From an uncultured Erysipelotrichaceae bacterium (GTDB lineage Bacteria; Bacillota_I; Bacilli_A; Erysipelotrichales; Erysipelotrichaceae): a stretch of 53,159 bases of DNA. Location: NCBI GenBank assembly GCA_927435855.1, contig CAKMJZ010000008.1, positions 1-53,159 on the forward strand, read 5' to 3'. The notes beneath the pieces were generated by a model that saw only the letters and a list, made by a program, of their open reading frames with translations, was not told where the DNA came from and did not search any database. Position 1 is the stretch's first letter; each line of letters begins with the position of its first letter. Shown one piece after another: positions 18,278 through 26,914 of this stretch. The position numbers and the translations under genes are program-made.

Positions 18278-18643
18278 CTATAAATATTTAAGCAAAATGA
18301 TCAGACCGACAATGGCACTGGTAATAGATAAAATAAAAACGGCTGCTGATGAGAAATCTTTGATTCGCTTTATATGCTCGCTGTATTTAGGTTCAACAAA
18401 ATCCGCGAGCTCCTCGATTGCACTGTTGATATGTTCGATGGATACGACCATACCGGTACATAGGATGATCCAAAGCCAATCGCTAAGTTCAATGCCTACA
18501 AGAAAGAATACTGCAAATACTGCAATGGCAATCAGCCATTGAAAACGGATACTGCGATCGGTTTTTAAACCGACAATTATGCCATCTATGGCCGCTTTAA
18601 ACTTATTAAACAGTCTACTTGATGCTTCGCGGGGCAATTTCAT
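18278..18643 (-). CDS. dgkA: Diacylglycerol/undecaprenol kinase
   Basis: This 121-residue integral membrane kinase has three hydrophobic segments (about 36-52, 56-74 and 98-119) and the family signature SIEHINSAIEELAD. In Bacillota this family mainly phosphorylates undecaprenol, recycling the lipid carrier for peptidoglycan. The ATG lies within the end of ybeY (29-base overlap), with an AGGAG ten bases upstream. Confidence 0.93.
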   Translation of the reverse strand: MKLPREASSRLFNKFKAAIDGIIVGLKTDRSIRFQWLIAIAVFAVFFLVGIELSDWLWIILCTGMVVSIEHINSAIEELADFVEPKYSEHIKRIKDFSSAAVFILSITSAIVGLIILLKYL

Positions 18644-19070
18644 TGAGAATCAACTCCTGTAACTCGAACATCGTTCGTTCATCATTTTCACTAGAATGGT
18701 CAAATCCTAAGCAATGCAAAAGGCCATGGGCAAATAGAAAACAGAATTCACGTTTTTTAGAATGTCCGTAGGTCAATGCTTGACGTTCCATCGCATTCAT
18801 ATTAATGAAAATATCACCAATATAATCTTTCTCTGCAGATGTCTGGTCACCTTCCCCAGCTGCGAAACTAATTACATCCGTTGGTACGTTTTTACCTCGA
18901 TATTCATTATTAATTGACTGAATCTGATCATCGTCAAGTAAAATAAGCGAACACTCGATCGTTTCGCTCTTCTTTAATACTTCGACAGTCTTTTTGAAAA
19001 CAGGTCTGACATAGCGGCGATAGTTGTCAAAATGTCGCTGATTTGTCTGATTTATAATTTGAACGTTCAG
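18615..19070 (-). CDS. ybeY: Endoribonuclease YbeY, likely CTG start
   Basis: This 151-residue zinc hydrolase is involved in 16S rRNA maturation and ribosome quality control. The metal motif is HGLLHCLGFDH (His115, His119, His125), preceded by VPTDVISFA and GDIFIN. No ATG, GTG or TTG lies at the expected N-terminus: the first ATG, at residue 91, would remove more than half of the protein. An in-frame TGA lies upstream. GGAGG stands seven bases before CTG (19068-19070), giving the family's usual length and N-terminus (x-NVQIINQT), so CTG is the best start. Confidence 0.9.
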   Translation of the reverse strand: MNVQIINQTNQRHFDNYRRYVRPVFKKTVEVLKKSETIECSLILLDDDQIQSINNEYRGKNVPTDVISFAAGEGDQTSAEKDYIGDIFINMNAMERQALTYGHSKKREFCFLFAHGLLHCLGFDHSSENDERTMFELQELILNEIAPRSIK

Positions 19071-19200
19071 ATAAATCCCTCCGACGGTATTATATCATAT
19101 TTATACCTTTTTAAAGTATGTTCGACCATTGTTTGAAAATTATCATATTAAATTTCTTAAATTTCTGTTAAAATATTCTGGGATTAGGGAGGTAATTTTT

Positions 19201-20883
19201 ATGGGTATTCTTGGAATTATTCCAAGCTTAGGCGGCATCCGAATCGAAGTAGTTTTGGGAGGATTCGGTTTGTTTTTGTTCGGCATCAAGTTTTTGGGCG
19301 ATGGACTTAAGAATGTCGCTGGTGATAAACTACGTGACTATATTGATCGTTATACATCCAAAGCATGGATGGGAGTACTAGTTGGAGGCGTTGTAACGGT
19401 TTTGATACAATCTTCCTCAGCAACAACCGCCATCACGATCGGCTTTATCCGTGCCGGATTAATGAGATTAGAACAGGCTGTGGGCATCATTATGGGTGCT
19501 AACATCGGTACTACCGTAACTGCCTTTTTGATTGGATTAAAAATTGAGAACTTTGCGCTTCACATCATTTTTATCGGTGCTATGATGATCTTGTTCGCTA
19601 AACGTAAACGCACTTCATATTTAGGTCAAACAGTGCTGGGTTTCGGTATTATGTTCTATGGTCTAAAAACCATGGGAGATGAACTTAAATTACTAAAAGA
19701 TGTGACCATGTTCACTGACTTAACCAAAGAAATGTCAACTCATCCCTTTTTAGCGCTGTTCAGCGGTGTTGTTATGACATCAATAATTCAGTCTTCTTCA
19801 GCAATGATCGGTATCGTGCAGAAAATTTACGAATCTGGCGGAATGTCATTGGAAGCCGCATTACCCTTTGTCTTTGGTTCAAATATTGGTACTACTGTTA
19901 CAGCCATCATGGCTGCCTTCGGTGGTTCTTTAGCTGCAAAACGTGCTGCTGGAATTCATACCTTGTTCAATGTATTGGGTACTTTCATCGCAATGATTTT
20001 GCTTCGACAGTTCATACAGTTCGATCGTTTCCTTGCAGATTATCTAGAATTAAACTCTATGATGCAAATTGCAGTTGCTCACATTATCTTCAACGTTGTG
20101 GCGACTTTGGCTTTCTATCCGTTCATCAAGTGGTTGGTCATTCTTATACGCAAAATCCTTCCTGGCGATGAACCGGATCGTCGTGAGATAGATATTTCTT
20201 CAATGGATACCAGTATCATCAGTCGTTTACCTTCCGCTGCTCTTCAAATCTCCAAAAATGTTACCTTGAAAATGGGTGAAATTGCGATAGAAGCCCTAGA
20301 AGATACCAGAAAATACTTGCTTAAAGGCAATAAAAACGATTTAGAAGCTGTATTACAACTTGAAACGATCATAAATTCATTAGATTCGAAAATTACGGAT
20401 TATCTGTTGTTAATAGCCCGTGAAGGACTAAGTGAAAATGATTTGGAAGAATATACGACCAATCTTCAAATCATTAAGAATCTGGAAAGAATCGGTGATT
20501 TATCCGTAAACCTTACAGAATTCTATGAAATGATATTTGATGCCGGTGAAAAACTTTCTGATCAAGCGATCGAAGATATCAATCAGATGTATGATTTAGT
20601 TAATCATATGCTCACTCGTGCCTTACGAATATTTTTTGAAAAAGACTTCAACCTTCATACTTCCATACTGGAAGATGAGAATTACTTAGACTTACTGGAA
20701 TACAAAGCCCGCCAAAAACATTTTGACCGAATGGCTAATCAAACCTGTATCGCCAATGTCGGTGGAAGCGTATTTGTGGATATTCTCGGTACGATTGAAC
20801 GTATCGGTGATCATGCTTGTAATATTTCCAAGAATTCCGTCAATATACACGTTACTCACGATATCAAACCAACCGAAATTTAG
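19201..20883 (+). CDS. Na/Pi cotransporter family protein with PhoU-like C-terminal domain
   Basis: From the ATG at 19201 (AGGGAGGTAATTTTT upstream) the protein has 560 residues; an earlier in-frame ATG at 19129 has no ribosome binding site. The N-terminal part has multiple membrane helices and the two inverted Na/Pi repeats, each with the signature QSSSA (QSSSATT near 80, QSSSAMI near 200). Residues about 350-560 are helical and PhoU-like (NLERIGDLSVNLTEF, TIERIGDHACNISK). It likely imports phosphate with sodium. It is convergent with phoU and divergent from ybeY, and so belongs to a local phosphate block. Confidence 0.92.
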   Translation: MGILGIIPSLGGIRIEVVLGGFGLFLFGIKFLGDGLKNVAGDKLRDYIDRYTSKAWMGVLVGGVVTVLIQSSSATTAITIGFIRAGLMRLEQAVGIIMGANIGTTVTAFLIGLKIENFALHIIFIGAMMILFAKRKRTSYLGQTVLGFGIMFYGLKTMGDELKLLKDVTMFTDLTKEMSTHPFLALFSGVVMTSIIQSSSAMIGIVQKIYESGGMSLEAALPFVFGSNIGTTVTAIMAAFGGSLAAKRAAGIHTLFNVLGTFIAMILLRQFIQFDRFLADYLELNSMMQIAVAHIIFNVVATLAFYPFIKWLVILIRKILPGDEPDRREIDISSMDTSIISRLPSAALQISKNVTLKMGEIAIEALEDTRKYLLKGNKNDLEAVLQLETIINSLDSKITDYLLLIAREGLSENDLEEYTTNLQIIKNLERIGDLSVNLTEFYEMIFDAGEKLSDQAIEDINQMYDLVNHMLTRALRIFFEKDFNLHTSILEDENYLDLLEYKARQKHFDRMANQTCIANVGGSVFVDILGTIERIGDHACNISKNSVNIHVTHDIKPTEI

Positions 20884-20903
20884 GCACGCAAGTGTCTTTT
20901 TTT
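20883..20903 (+). terminator. Terminator of the Na/Pi cotransporter gene
   Basis: GGCAC / GTGTC stem (one wobble) with a GCAA loop and a seven-T tail. Confidence 0.8.
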
Positions 20904-20906
20904 GAT

Positions 20907-20927
20907 AAAAAAAGAGGCATTGCCTCT
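20907..20927 (-). terminator. Terminator of phoU
   Basis: An AGAGGC / GCCTCT stem with a short loop and a T run, on the minus strand, just after the phoU stop. Confidence 0.85.
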
Positions 20928-21565
20928 TATCCGAAATCAATAAACTGTCCTTTAATGCGAAATATCAAATGCTCACAAATATTCTTGGCATGATCCCCTG
21001 CCCGCTCAATATTACGCATCATGCTGATTGTAGCAAAGGGGTGCTCTAAACGATTACCGTTTTTAATCAAATCTTCTACATATACACCCATACTTTTAAA
21101 GGTCTGGTCGATTTTCTCATCCATAACCGGAATTTCATAGGCCATCTTAATGTCAGATTCTTTAAGTGCTTTTAATGTTTTATCATATAAATCAACAAAC
21201 AACTTCCCGATTTGCAATGCTACAGGTAATAAATCATCGTCTAACCGATCATTTCTTATAACATAACGCGCAATACTCTTGGCATAGTCACCGATGCGCT
21301 CCATATCATTGGCGATTTTTATTGCAGAAACGACGCTGCGCAAATCGGATGCAACCGGTTGTAACAACGATAAAACATTGATACATAAATTATTGATTTC
21401 CTCATTGTAACTATTAATAAAATCATCACTCTCAACGATGTAGAGTGCTTTTTCTTTATCTCCGGACTCGAGTACTATTAATGAAAGTTCAAACATTCCT
21501 TTGACTCGATAACCCATTTCCAAAATCGTTTCGTCGATTTGGTTTAGCCGTTCATCAATTTTCAT
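20927..21565 (-). CDS. phoU: Phosphate signalling regulator PhoU
   Basis: This 212-residue all-helical protein contains two PhoU repeats, each with the metal-binding E/DxxxD motif (NDMERIGDYAKSIA near 87-100 and RNIERAGDHAKNI near 185-197). PhoU normally links phosphate transport to the sensor kinase and represses signalling when phosphate is ample. It lies directly after phoR, but a candidate Pho box and -10 in between suggest separate, phosphate-controlled expression. Confidence 0.95.
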   Translation of the reverse strand: MKIDERLNQIDETILEMGYRVKGMFELSLIVLESGDKEKALYIVESDDFINSYNEEINNLCINVLSLLQPVASDLRSVVSAIKIANDMERIGDYAKSIARYVIRNDRLDDDLLPVALQIGKLFVDLYDKTLKALKESDIKMAYEIPVMDEKIDQTFKSMGVYVEDLIKNGNRLEHPFATISMMRNIERAGDHAKNICEHLIFRIKGQFIDFG

Positions 21566-21588
21566 AATTGTTCCTACCTTACTTTGTA

Positions 21589-21642
21589 TTTATATCAATC
21601 AGATGAAAATATTGTATTAACGATTCGTTAACTTTGTGTTAA
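21589..21642 (-). promoter_or_regulatory. Candidate Pho box and -10 upstream of phoU
   Basis: On the minus strand four hexamers occur on an exact 11-bp period: TTAACA (21637-21642), TTAACG (21626-21631), TTAATA (21615-21620), TTTTCA (21604-21609). They match the B. subtilis PhoP site (TTAACA-like repeats, 5-base gaps). Nine bases further is TATAAA (21589-21594) as -10. The first repeats overlap the last codons of phoR. Confidence 0.75.
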
Positions 21643-22849
21643 CAATCGGCATCTCAATTGTGAATGTCGTTCCAACTTGCAGCTGGCTGGAAACAGAAAT
21701 CTGGCCACCATGAGCATTGATGATTGATTTTACGATTGCTAACCCCAATCCGCTGCCACCGCCCTCACGGCTGCGATCTGAGTCTGAACGGTAAAATCGT
21801 TCAAAAACGAAAGGAATATCTGTTTCACTGATACCGGTACCGGTATCGGTGATGAATATTTTAATCTTATCTTCATCCTTTTCTATTGAAACTTTTATAA
21901 ATCCTGAATCTGTATATTGAATTGCGTTGTCTAAAAGATTTGAAAACACTTGATACATTTGCTTAACGTCTGTTTCGATAAAAACCTCTTTATCAGTGAA
22001 ATTAAAAGATACGCCTTTTTTAACAAAATCCGATCTCACTGAATCAAACGCTTGACGGATAACAGCTGTGATATCATTTTTACCGATATCCAAATACATC
22101 TTGTTTGAACTCATTTTAGATATAAACAATAAATCAGAAACTAGGGTTTCTAAACGGTTAACCTCTTTGCTTATTTGACGTAAAAAATCTTTCTGAGTCT
22201 GCAAATCATCAAATTCCGGTCGATTCAGTATTTCCGCCATGCCTTTAATTGAGGCGATTGGTGTTTTAAGCTCGTGAGAAGCATCCGCAATGAATCGTTT
22301 TTGAAGGCGTTCCCCTTCCAGTACTCGAGTGATGTCTTGCAAAATAATCAGACAACCGCCATAACGGCTGAAATTTCTAACAGGAATAGACACAGCCTGA
22401 TAGTCAATTCCATTTAAGTGAATTGTCTTGTAATTAGATAGTTCATTTAAATAGGATTCACGAATGAAGTATTTCACATCGACCGGTAAGTTAGCACTTT
22501 GAAAATTAATGACCGGTTCATCACTGGTTAATAACTTCTTAAAGCGGTCATTAATAATAACAAGCTCTCCTTGCATATCAACTAAAGCCAGCGGTGAAGG
22601 AATATGAGTAATCAACGTAGCCAACTGTTGAGATTTCAACACATTATCTTTAGTAGATGCGGTAAGCTGACTGGTTAGAAACGATTCTGATCGGCTTATT
22701 TTCGTTTTGATGTTTTGCCAAAACAGAAAAAGCCATATTGCATTGAAGACAAACAATAAGAATATAGGTAAAGCACTGCTTGTAAACAATGCCCATGAAA
22801 ATGCAAGTATATAGGCTATTAACCACCAAAGAATCCAGTACTTATTCAT
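21617..22849 (-). CDS. phoR: Phosphate sensor histidine kinase PhoR
   Basis: This has about 410 residues from the ATG at 22847-22849, which overlaps the phoP stop by eight bases; a TTG at 22871-22873 would add eight residues. Two hydrophobic helices at the N-terminus with almost no loop between them (about 4-45) leave no real extracellular sensor, as in PhoR forms that read the transporter/PhoU. A PAS-like region follows (about 85-180), then the H-box SHELKTPIASIKG, the N-box NLLDNAIQYT, and the DTGTGI and GGGSGLGLAIVK boxes of the ATPase domain. Partner: the phoP product. Confidence 0.93.
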   Translation of the reverse strand: MNKYWILWWLIAYILAFSWALFTSSALPIFLLFVFNAIWLFLFWQNIKTKISRSESFLTSQLTASTKDNVLKSQQLATLITHIPSPLALVDMQGELVIINDRFKKLLTSDEPVINFQSANLPVDVKYFIRESYLNELSNYKTIHLNGIDYQAVSIPVRNFSRYGGCLIILQDITRVLEGERLQKRFIADASHELKTPIASIKGMAEILNRPEFDDLQTQKDFLRQISKEVNRLETLVSDLLFISKMSSNKMYLDIGKNDITAVIRQAFDSVRSDFVKKGVSFNFTDKEVFIETDVKQMYQVFSNLLDNAIQYTDSGFIKVSIEKDEDKIKIFITDTGTGISETDIPFVFERFYRSDSDRSREGGGSGLGLAIVKSIINAHGGQISVSSQLQVGTTFTIEMPIVNTKLTNR

Positions 22850-23516
22850 CTTTTTTCTCAAGGACATATCCAATACTACGAATAGAACGTATCGTCAGCG
22901 CTGACCCTTTTAGTTTTAAGCGCAACTTAAAAATATGAACATCAACGATACGGGTATCACCATCATAGTCAAAATTCCAAATTTCATTGAGAATGTCATC
23001 TCTTGAAAGTACGATCCTTCGATTGCGCAACAAATACTCAAGCAGATCAAATTCTTTCTTGGTCAGCTCTATCAAACGATCAACGATAAAAGCCTCTCTG
23101 CGCGTCATATCAAGGCGGATATCCTCATAGGCTAACTGTGCATCGGATTTACTCGTATTGCGCTTCAAATGCGCCGCAATCCGTGCCAAAAGCTCTCTGG
23201 GAGAAAATGGTTTGGTCATATAGTCATCAACACCAGCCTCAAATGCCTCAAGTATATCCCCTTCATCATCTTTGGCTGTCAACATGATCATAATGGACTG
23301 TTTATTGTTCTTTCGAAAAAGTTTGACCAGTTCAATACCGGATATACCCGGCAACATCCAGTCAATGATCATACAATCAAACGTCTGGTTTAACCCGGTA
23401 AACTTCGCATCATCACCATTTGAACACATAACGACCTCATGTTTTGCGCTTTTAAGATCGTAAGCAATCAGCTTACGGATATTCTCTTCATCTTCAATTA
23501 ATAAGATTCTTGCCAT
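22842..23516 (-). CDS. phoP: PhoB/PhoP-family response regulator
   Basis: This 224-residue regulator has a receiver domain with the acidic pocket (LIEDEE, Glu8/Asp9), phosphoacceptor Asp52 (MIIDWMLPG), and the TKPFSP lysine near 103. The C-terminal OmpR-type winged helix (about 128-222) ends in RSIRSIGYVLEK. It should bind Pho boxes such as the one before phoU. Its ribosome binding site (AAGGAG) lies in the last codons of phoH, so phoH-phoP-phoR form one unit. Confidence 0.94.
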   Translation of the reverse strand: MARILLIEDEENIRKLIAYDLKSAKHEVVMCSNGDDAKFTGLNQTFDCMIIDWMLPGISGIELVKLFRKNNKQSIMIMLTAKDDEGDILEAFEAGVDDYMTKPFSPRELLARIAAHLKRNTSKSDAQLAYEDIRLDMTRREAFIVDRLIELTKKEFDLLEYLLRNRRIVLSRDDILNEIWNFDYDGDTRIVDVHIFKLRLKLKGSALTIRSIRSIGYVLEKKDE

Positions 23517-23518
23517 AT

Positions 23519-24493
23519 TTACTCCTTTGCTTCATATTTTTCAAGTATTTTCGCAACTAATGGATGACGGACGACATCCGCAATCGTCATTTCAACAAAT
23601 GCGATCTCATCAATCGACTTTAATAAATTAACCGCCTGTATCAATCCGGAATGTTGATCTCTTCGTAAATCAATTTGCGTTATATCTCCGGTAACAATGA
23701 TCTTCGATTTAAACCCCATACGAGTCAGAAACATTTTCATTTGTGAAGGCAGTGTATTTTGTGCTTCATCCAAAATAACAAAAGCATTATCCAACGTACG
23801 CCCACGCATATAGGCCAGTGGTGCTATTTCAATCTGACCCTTCTCTAACATCTTCGTCGTCTGTTCAACACCTAGCATATCATGCAAAGCATCATACAAA
23901 GGTCTTAAGTAAGGATCGACTTTCTCCTTTAAGTCACCGGGTAAAAAACCAAGATTTTCACCGGCTTCCACAGCCGGACGTGTAAGTATGATTTTCTTAT
24001 ACTCTTGATTTTTCAAACAAGCAACCGCATAAACCACCGCAAGATAAGTTTTCCCTGTTCCGGCAGGACCTATTGCAAAAGTTATATCGTTACGACTGAT
24101 TGCATCAATGAAGATTTTCTGGCCCCATGTTTTAGGATAAATCAATTTACCGGCAAAATTGCGGGCTACAGGAGCAGAAGTCAAAGCCTCCAGACGTTTT
24201 TCTTGACTTTGTGCAACTAAGCGGATGATATAGTAAAAATCACGATCGCTAAGCTGTTGATTGTTTTTGATCAGACGGATAGCGGATATTACTGTTCTTT
24301 TGCACTCATCTACTTGAAGAGTATTTTCCCCGGAAATCGTCATCAGAGGGCCTCGAACTAAACAGTTTACTTTATAATTCTTTTCTAAAATTGCCAAATG
24401 GCGATCATTGACACCGAAAAGATTGGAGGTTTCTTCCATATTTAATTCTAACAGTGAGACCGTTTCTTTGTAATCCAAATGCATCCACTCCAT
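23519..24493 (-). CDS. phoH: PhoH-family ATPase
   Basis: This 324-residue protein has an N-terminal KH-like segment and a C-terminal P-loop ATPase domain: GPAGTGKT (about 140), then ILDEAQN (Walker B) and VTGDITQIDL. PhoH proteins are thought to be RNA-related ATPases or helicases; the gene was first named for phosphate-starvation induction in E. coli. The start may be the ATG at 24491-24493 or the one three codons later (24482-24484), which has GGAG close upstream. In B. subtilis phoH is next to ybeY; here the phosphate genes stand between them. Confidence 0.92.
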   Translation of the reverse strand: MEWMHLDYKETVSLLELNMEETSNLFGVNDRHLAILEKNYKVNCLVRGPLMTISGENTLQVDECKRTVISAIRLIKNNQQLSDRDFYYIIRLVAQSQEKRLEALTSAPVARNFAGKLIYPKTWGQKIFIDAISRNDITFAIGPAGTGKTYLAVVYAVACLKNQEYKKIILTRPAVEAGENLGFLPGDLKEKVDPYLRPLYDALHDMLGVEQTTKMLEKGQIEIAPLAYMRGRTLDNAFVILDEAQNTLPSQMKMFLTRMGFKSKIIVTGDITQIDLRRDQHSGLIQAVNLLKSIDEIAFVEMTIADVVRHPLVAKILEKYEAKE

Positions 24494-24523
24494 TCTAGAT
24501 TAAGTATAGCTTGTGTACGAAAA

Positions 24524-24549
24524 TAAAAAAAGTACTTTTTCAAGTACTT
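24524..24549 (-). terminator. Terminator of rpsU
   Basis: An 8-bp stem (AAGTACTT twice, self-complementary) with a GAAA loop and a seven-T tail on the minus strand. Confidence 0.88.
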
Positions 24550-24728
24550 TATTTGCTTCTGCGAGCTTTTCTGGCGGCTTCGGATTTTAATTTGCGACGA
24601 ACGCCCGGTTTTACATAAAACTCTCTTTTGCGAGCCTCAGCAAGGGTTCCGTTACGAGAGACTTGACGTTTAAAACGACGCAGCGCATCATCCAAAACTT
24701 CATTCTCTTTGAGTACGACTCTAGGCAT
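24549..24728 (-). CDS. rpsU: 30S ribosomal protein S21
   Basis: This 59-residue-class small basic protein starts [19 protein letters not shown] and ends in an Arg/Lys-rich tail ([16 protein letters not shown]). The ATG at 24726-24728 follows GGGAGGTTGATT; a longer in-frame reading to 24788 covers the promoter and is rejected. It is monocistronic, with a strong promoter and its own terminator. rpsU in this chromosomal area, between mtaB and phoH, is conserved in Bacillota. Confidence 0.96.
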   Translation of the reverse strand: MPRVVLKENEVLDDALRRFKRQVSRNGTLAEARKREFYVKPGVRRKLKSEAARKARRSK

Positions 24729-24759
24729 AATCAACCTCCCCTCTGATGCAAGCAGTATT

Positions 24760-24788
24760 ATTATACAAAACCAACCGCTAAAATGCAA
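24760..24788 (-). promoter_or_regulatory. Sigma-A promoter of rpsU
   Basis: TTGCAT (24783-24788), a 17-base spacer and TATAAT (24760-24765). Confidence 0.85.
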
Positions 24789-24795
24789 GTATATC

Positions 24796-25452
24796 TTAAT
24801 ATGTTTGCGTATTGGTTTGCTTGTTAAGTAAAGCTACACCAGCAGATGTTCCGATACGATCGGCCCCGGCTTCAATCATTGCTACCAGATCATCAAACGA
24901 CCGTACACCCCCAGCAGCTTTTACAAGTGCCTTAGCACCGACTACCGATTTCATTAAGCGTACATCTTCAACAGTTGCTCCCGCCGTTGAGAATCCGGTC
25001 GATGTTTTAACGAAATCCGCCCCGGCATTCAGAGCAGCTTCGCAAGCCAAAACTTTCTCTTCTTCGCTTAAAAGACATGTCTCAATAATGACTTTAACAA
25101 CAAGTTTTCCGGCCGCTACTTTGACAGCTTTGATATCTTCCATAACAAAAGACAAATGTTTATCTTTTAGAGCCCCGATATTGATGACCATGTCGATTTC
25201 AGTGGCCCCGTTTTCAATGGCATTCTTTGTTTCAAAAGCCTTTACCGCAGTAGTGCTAGCTCCTAAAGGAAAGCCGATGACAGTACACACCTTGACATCA
25301 CTTCCCTCTAACTGCTCTGCACAGGTTTTGACCCAGGTCGGATTCACGCAAACTGAAGCAAAATCATAAGTTTTTGCTTCCTCACATAAAGTAATGATTT
25401 GTTGCTTGGTAGCATTCTGTTTTAATAATGTGTGATCAATGTATTTATTCAT
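24796..25452 (-). CDS. deoC: Deoxyribose-phosphate aldolase
   Basis: This 218-residue TIM-barrel class I aldolase splits 2-deoxyribose-5-phosphate into acetaldehyde and glyceraldehyde-3-phosphate. IDHTLLK opens the protein. The Schiff-base lysine is expected in KVIIET (about 140), the second active lysine in VKAAGGVR (about 185), and Asp near 90 in [12 protein letters not shown]. The start overlaps the murE stop by eight bases, with AAGGAGG nine bases upstream. It supplies the last step of deoxynucleoside catabolism, with pdp and cdd elsewhere in the window. Confidence 0.96.
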   Translation of the reverse strand: MNKYIDHTLLKQNATKQQIITLCEEAKTYDFASVCVNPTWVKTCAEQLEGSDVKVCTVIGFPLGASTTAVKAFETKNAIENGATEIDMVINIGALKDKHLSFVMEDIKAVKVAAGKLVVKVIIETCLLSEEEKVLACEAALNAGADFVKTSTGFSTAGATVEDVRLMKSVVGAKALVKAAGGVRSFDDLVAMIEAGADRIGTSAGVALLNKQTNTQTY

Positions 25453-26914
25453 TGGTACATACCTCCTTGTTCAATATGATTGTATTCAAGATCTCCTGGA
25501 CTGCCAGTTGATCTCCGATCCATTCCTCTTTGCCAAACTCACGATACATATATGGCTCATCACCTTTTCCCAAAATCAAGATCGTATCGTTTTTGCAGGC
25601 AATCTCCAATGACTGACGTATCGCATCATAGCGATCTTCGATGATAATATAATTATTCTTAGTGATTCCCTTACTAATTTCACTGCAAATATCCAAAACT
25701 TTCTCACTTCGATTATCCTCTTCCGTCAAAATGATCATATCACAATAACGATCAGCGATTTCGCCCAATACTTTGCGTTTTTTAGAATCGCGTTGACCAG
25801 CAGAACCGAATACGACGATAATCTTCTTTTTTACAGGTGTTATTGAGCGAGCATAAGTAAATATCTTTTCAAACCCATCAGGCGTGTGGGCATAGTCAAT
25901 AACAACATTGAAATTTTGACCTTCATTGATAATTTCCATTCGCCCATCAACTTGAGGTATGGATTCACATAACTTAACAATTCTTGAAAGATCCATGCCA
26001 TAGGATACCAGTGAAGCAATCACCCCCAACAAGTTGTAAATATTGAAAACAGCAACCAGATTGGTTTGAATTTTGACCATTTTCTTTTCTTTTCGGATAA
26101 ACAAATCAAATATCGTTTTATCCGGAAACAGTTCAATATTATCCGCAAAGAAGTCTGCTTCGTGATCCAGACCATAAGTAACCAGATTACCCTCAAAAGT
26201 TGCGATAATACGTTTCCCGAAAGGATCATCCTGATTTACAACAGCTAAACCGGTTTTCTTCAACATCGTAAACAACTTCTTTTTAGCTTGGAAATAATTC
26301 TCCATATTTCCGTGAAAATCAAGGTGATCATGCGTAAGATTTGTAAATATGGCTACATCAAAGTCAACACTAAGTACCCTACCCTGTTCTAAACCGTGAG
26401 AAGAAACTTCCATTGCTACAGCCTTCATTTTTGCATCTACCATTTTCTTTAAGGTGTGATGCATCGGAATAACATCTGGTGTCGTCAAAAACGGTTGTTC
26501 CTTTACATCTCCATATTCAGTAGCAATAGTACCAATGTAACCACATGGCATCGTATCGTTAATAAAATACTGAAGCAGTTTTGCACTGGTGCTCTTGCCA
26601 TTGGTTCCGGTAACACTGAAAACTTTTAAAGCTACACTGGGATTTCCATAGAATCGAGATGCGATGACATTTAGTGTTTTCAAAACATCATCCACCAGTA
26701 CATATGCCACTTTGTCAGATACTTTTGTTAAAGGATCACTGTGAACGATGGCCACCGCACCGTTGGATATTGCCTGATCTACAAATTGATGCCCATCAAA
26801 AACCATGCCTTTCAAACAGAAAAATAAGGCGTTTCCATTTTTTACACGTGAATCAACAGATAACGAATCGATTCGAATATCCGGAGCGCTATTAAACAGT
26901 TGATTTAAATTCAT
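25445..26914 (-). CDS. murE: UDP-MurNAc-tripeptide synthetase MurE
   Basis: This 489-residue Mur ligase adds the third amino acid to UDP-MurNAc-L-Ala-D-Glu. Features: N-terminal UDP-binding domain, P-loop TGTNGKS (102-108), the central motif AMEVSSHGL (about 167-175), THDHLDFHG (about 194-202), DYAHTPDG (about 340), and AGQRDSKKR (about 372). The motif that reads the third residue (DNPR for meso-DAP enzymes) is EDNR here (399-402), with the Pro replaced, so whether DAP or lysine is used is not settled. It overlaps mtaB by four bases. Confidence 0.93.
   Translation of the reverse strand: MNLNQLFNSAPDIRIDSLSVDSRVKNGNALFFCLKGMVFDGHQFVDQAISNGAVAIVHSDPLTKVSDKVAYVLVDDVLKTLNVIASRFYGNPSVALKVFSVTGTNGKSTSAKLLQYFINDTMPCGYIGTIATEYGDVKEQPFLTTPDVIPMHHTLKKMVDAKMKAVAMEVSSHGLEQGRVLSVDFDVAIFTNLTHDHLDFHGNMENYFQAKKKLFTMLKKTGLAVVNQDDPFGKRIIATFEGNLVTYGLDHEADFFADNIELFPDKTIFDLFIRKEKKMVKIQTNLVAVFNIYNLLGVIASLVSYGMDLSRIVKLCESIPQVDGRMEIINEGQNFNVVIDYAHTPDGFEKIFTYARSITPVKKKIIVVFGSAGQRDSKKRKVLGEIADRYCDMIILTEEDNRSEKVLDICSEISKGITKNNYIIIEDRYDAIRQSLEIACKNDTILILGKGDEPYMYREFGKEEWIGDQLAVQEILNTIILNKEVCTNE

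Noticed and set aside
19129-19200. Earlier start for the Na/Pi cotransporter (19129)
   Set aside because: The extra 24 residues are encoded by the AT-rich promoter region, and AGGGAGG stands right before the ATG at 19201.
20692-20940. Short frames antisense to the Na/Pi cotransporter and elsewhere opposite known genes
   Set aside because: They overlap well-supported genes in full, lack ribosome binding sites and show no recognisable protein features.
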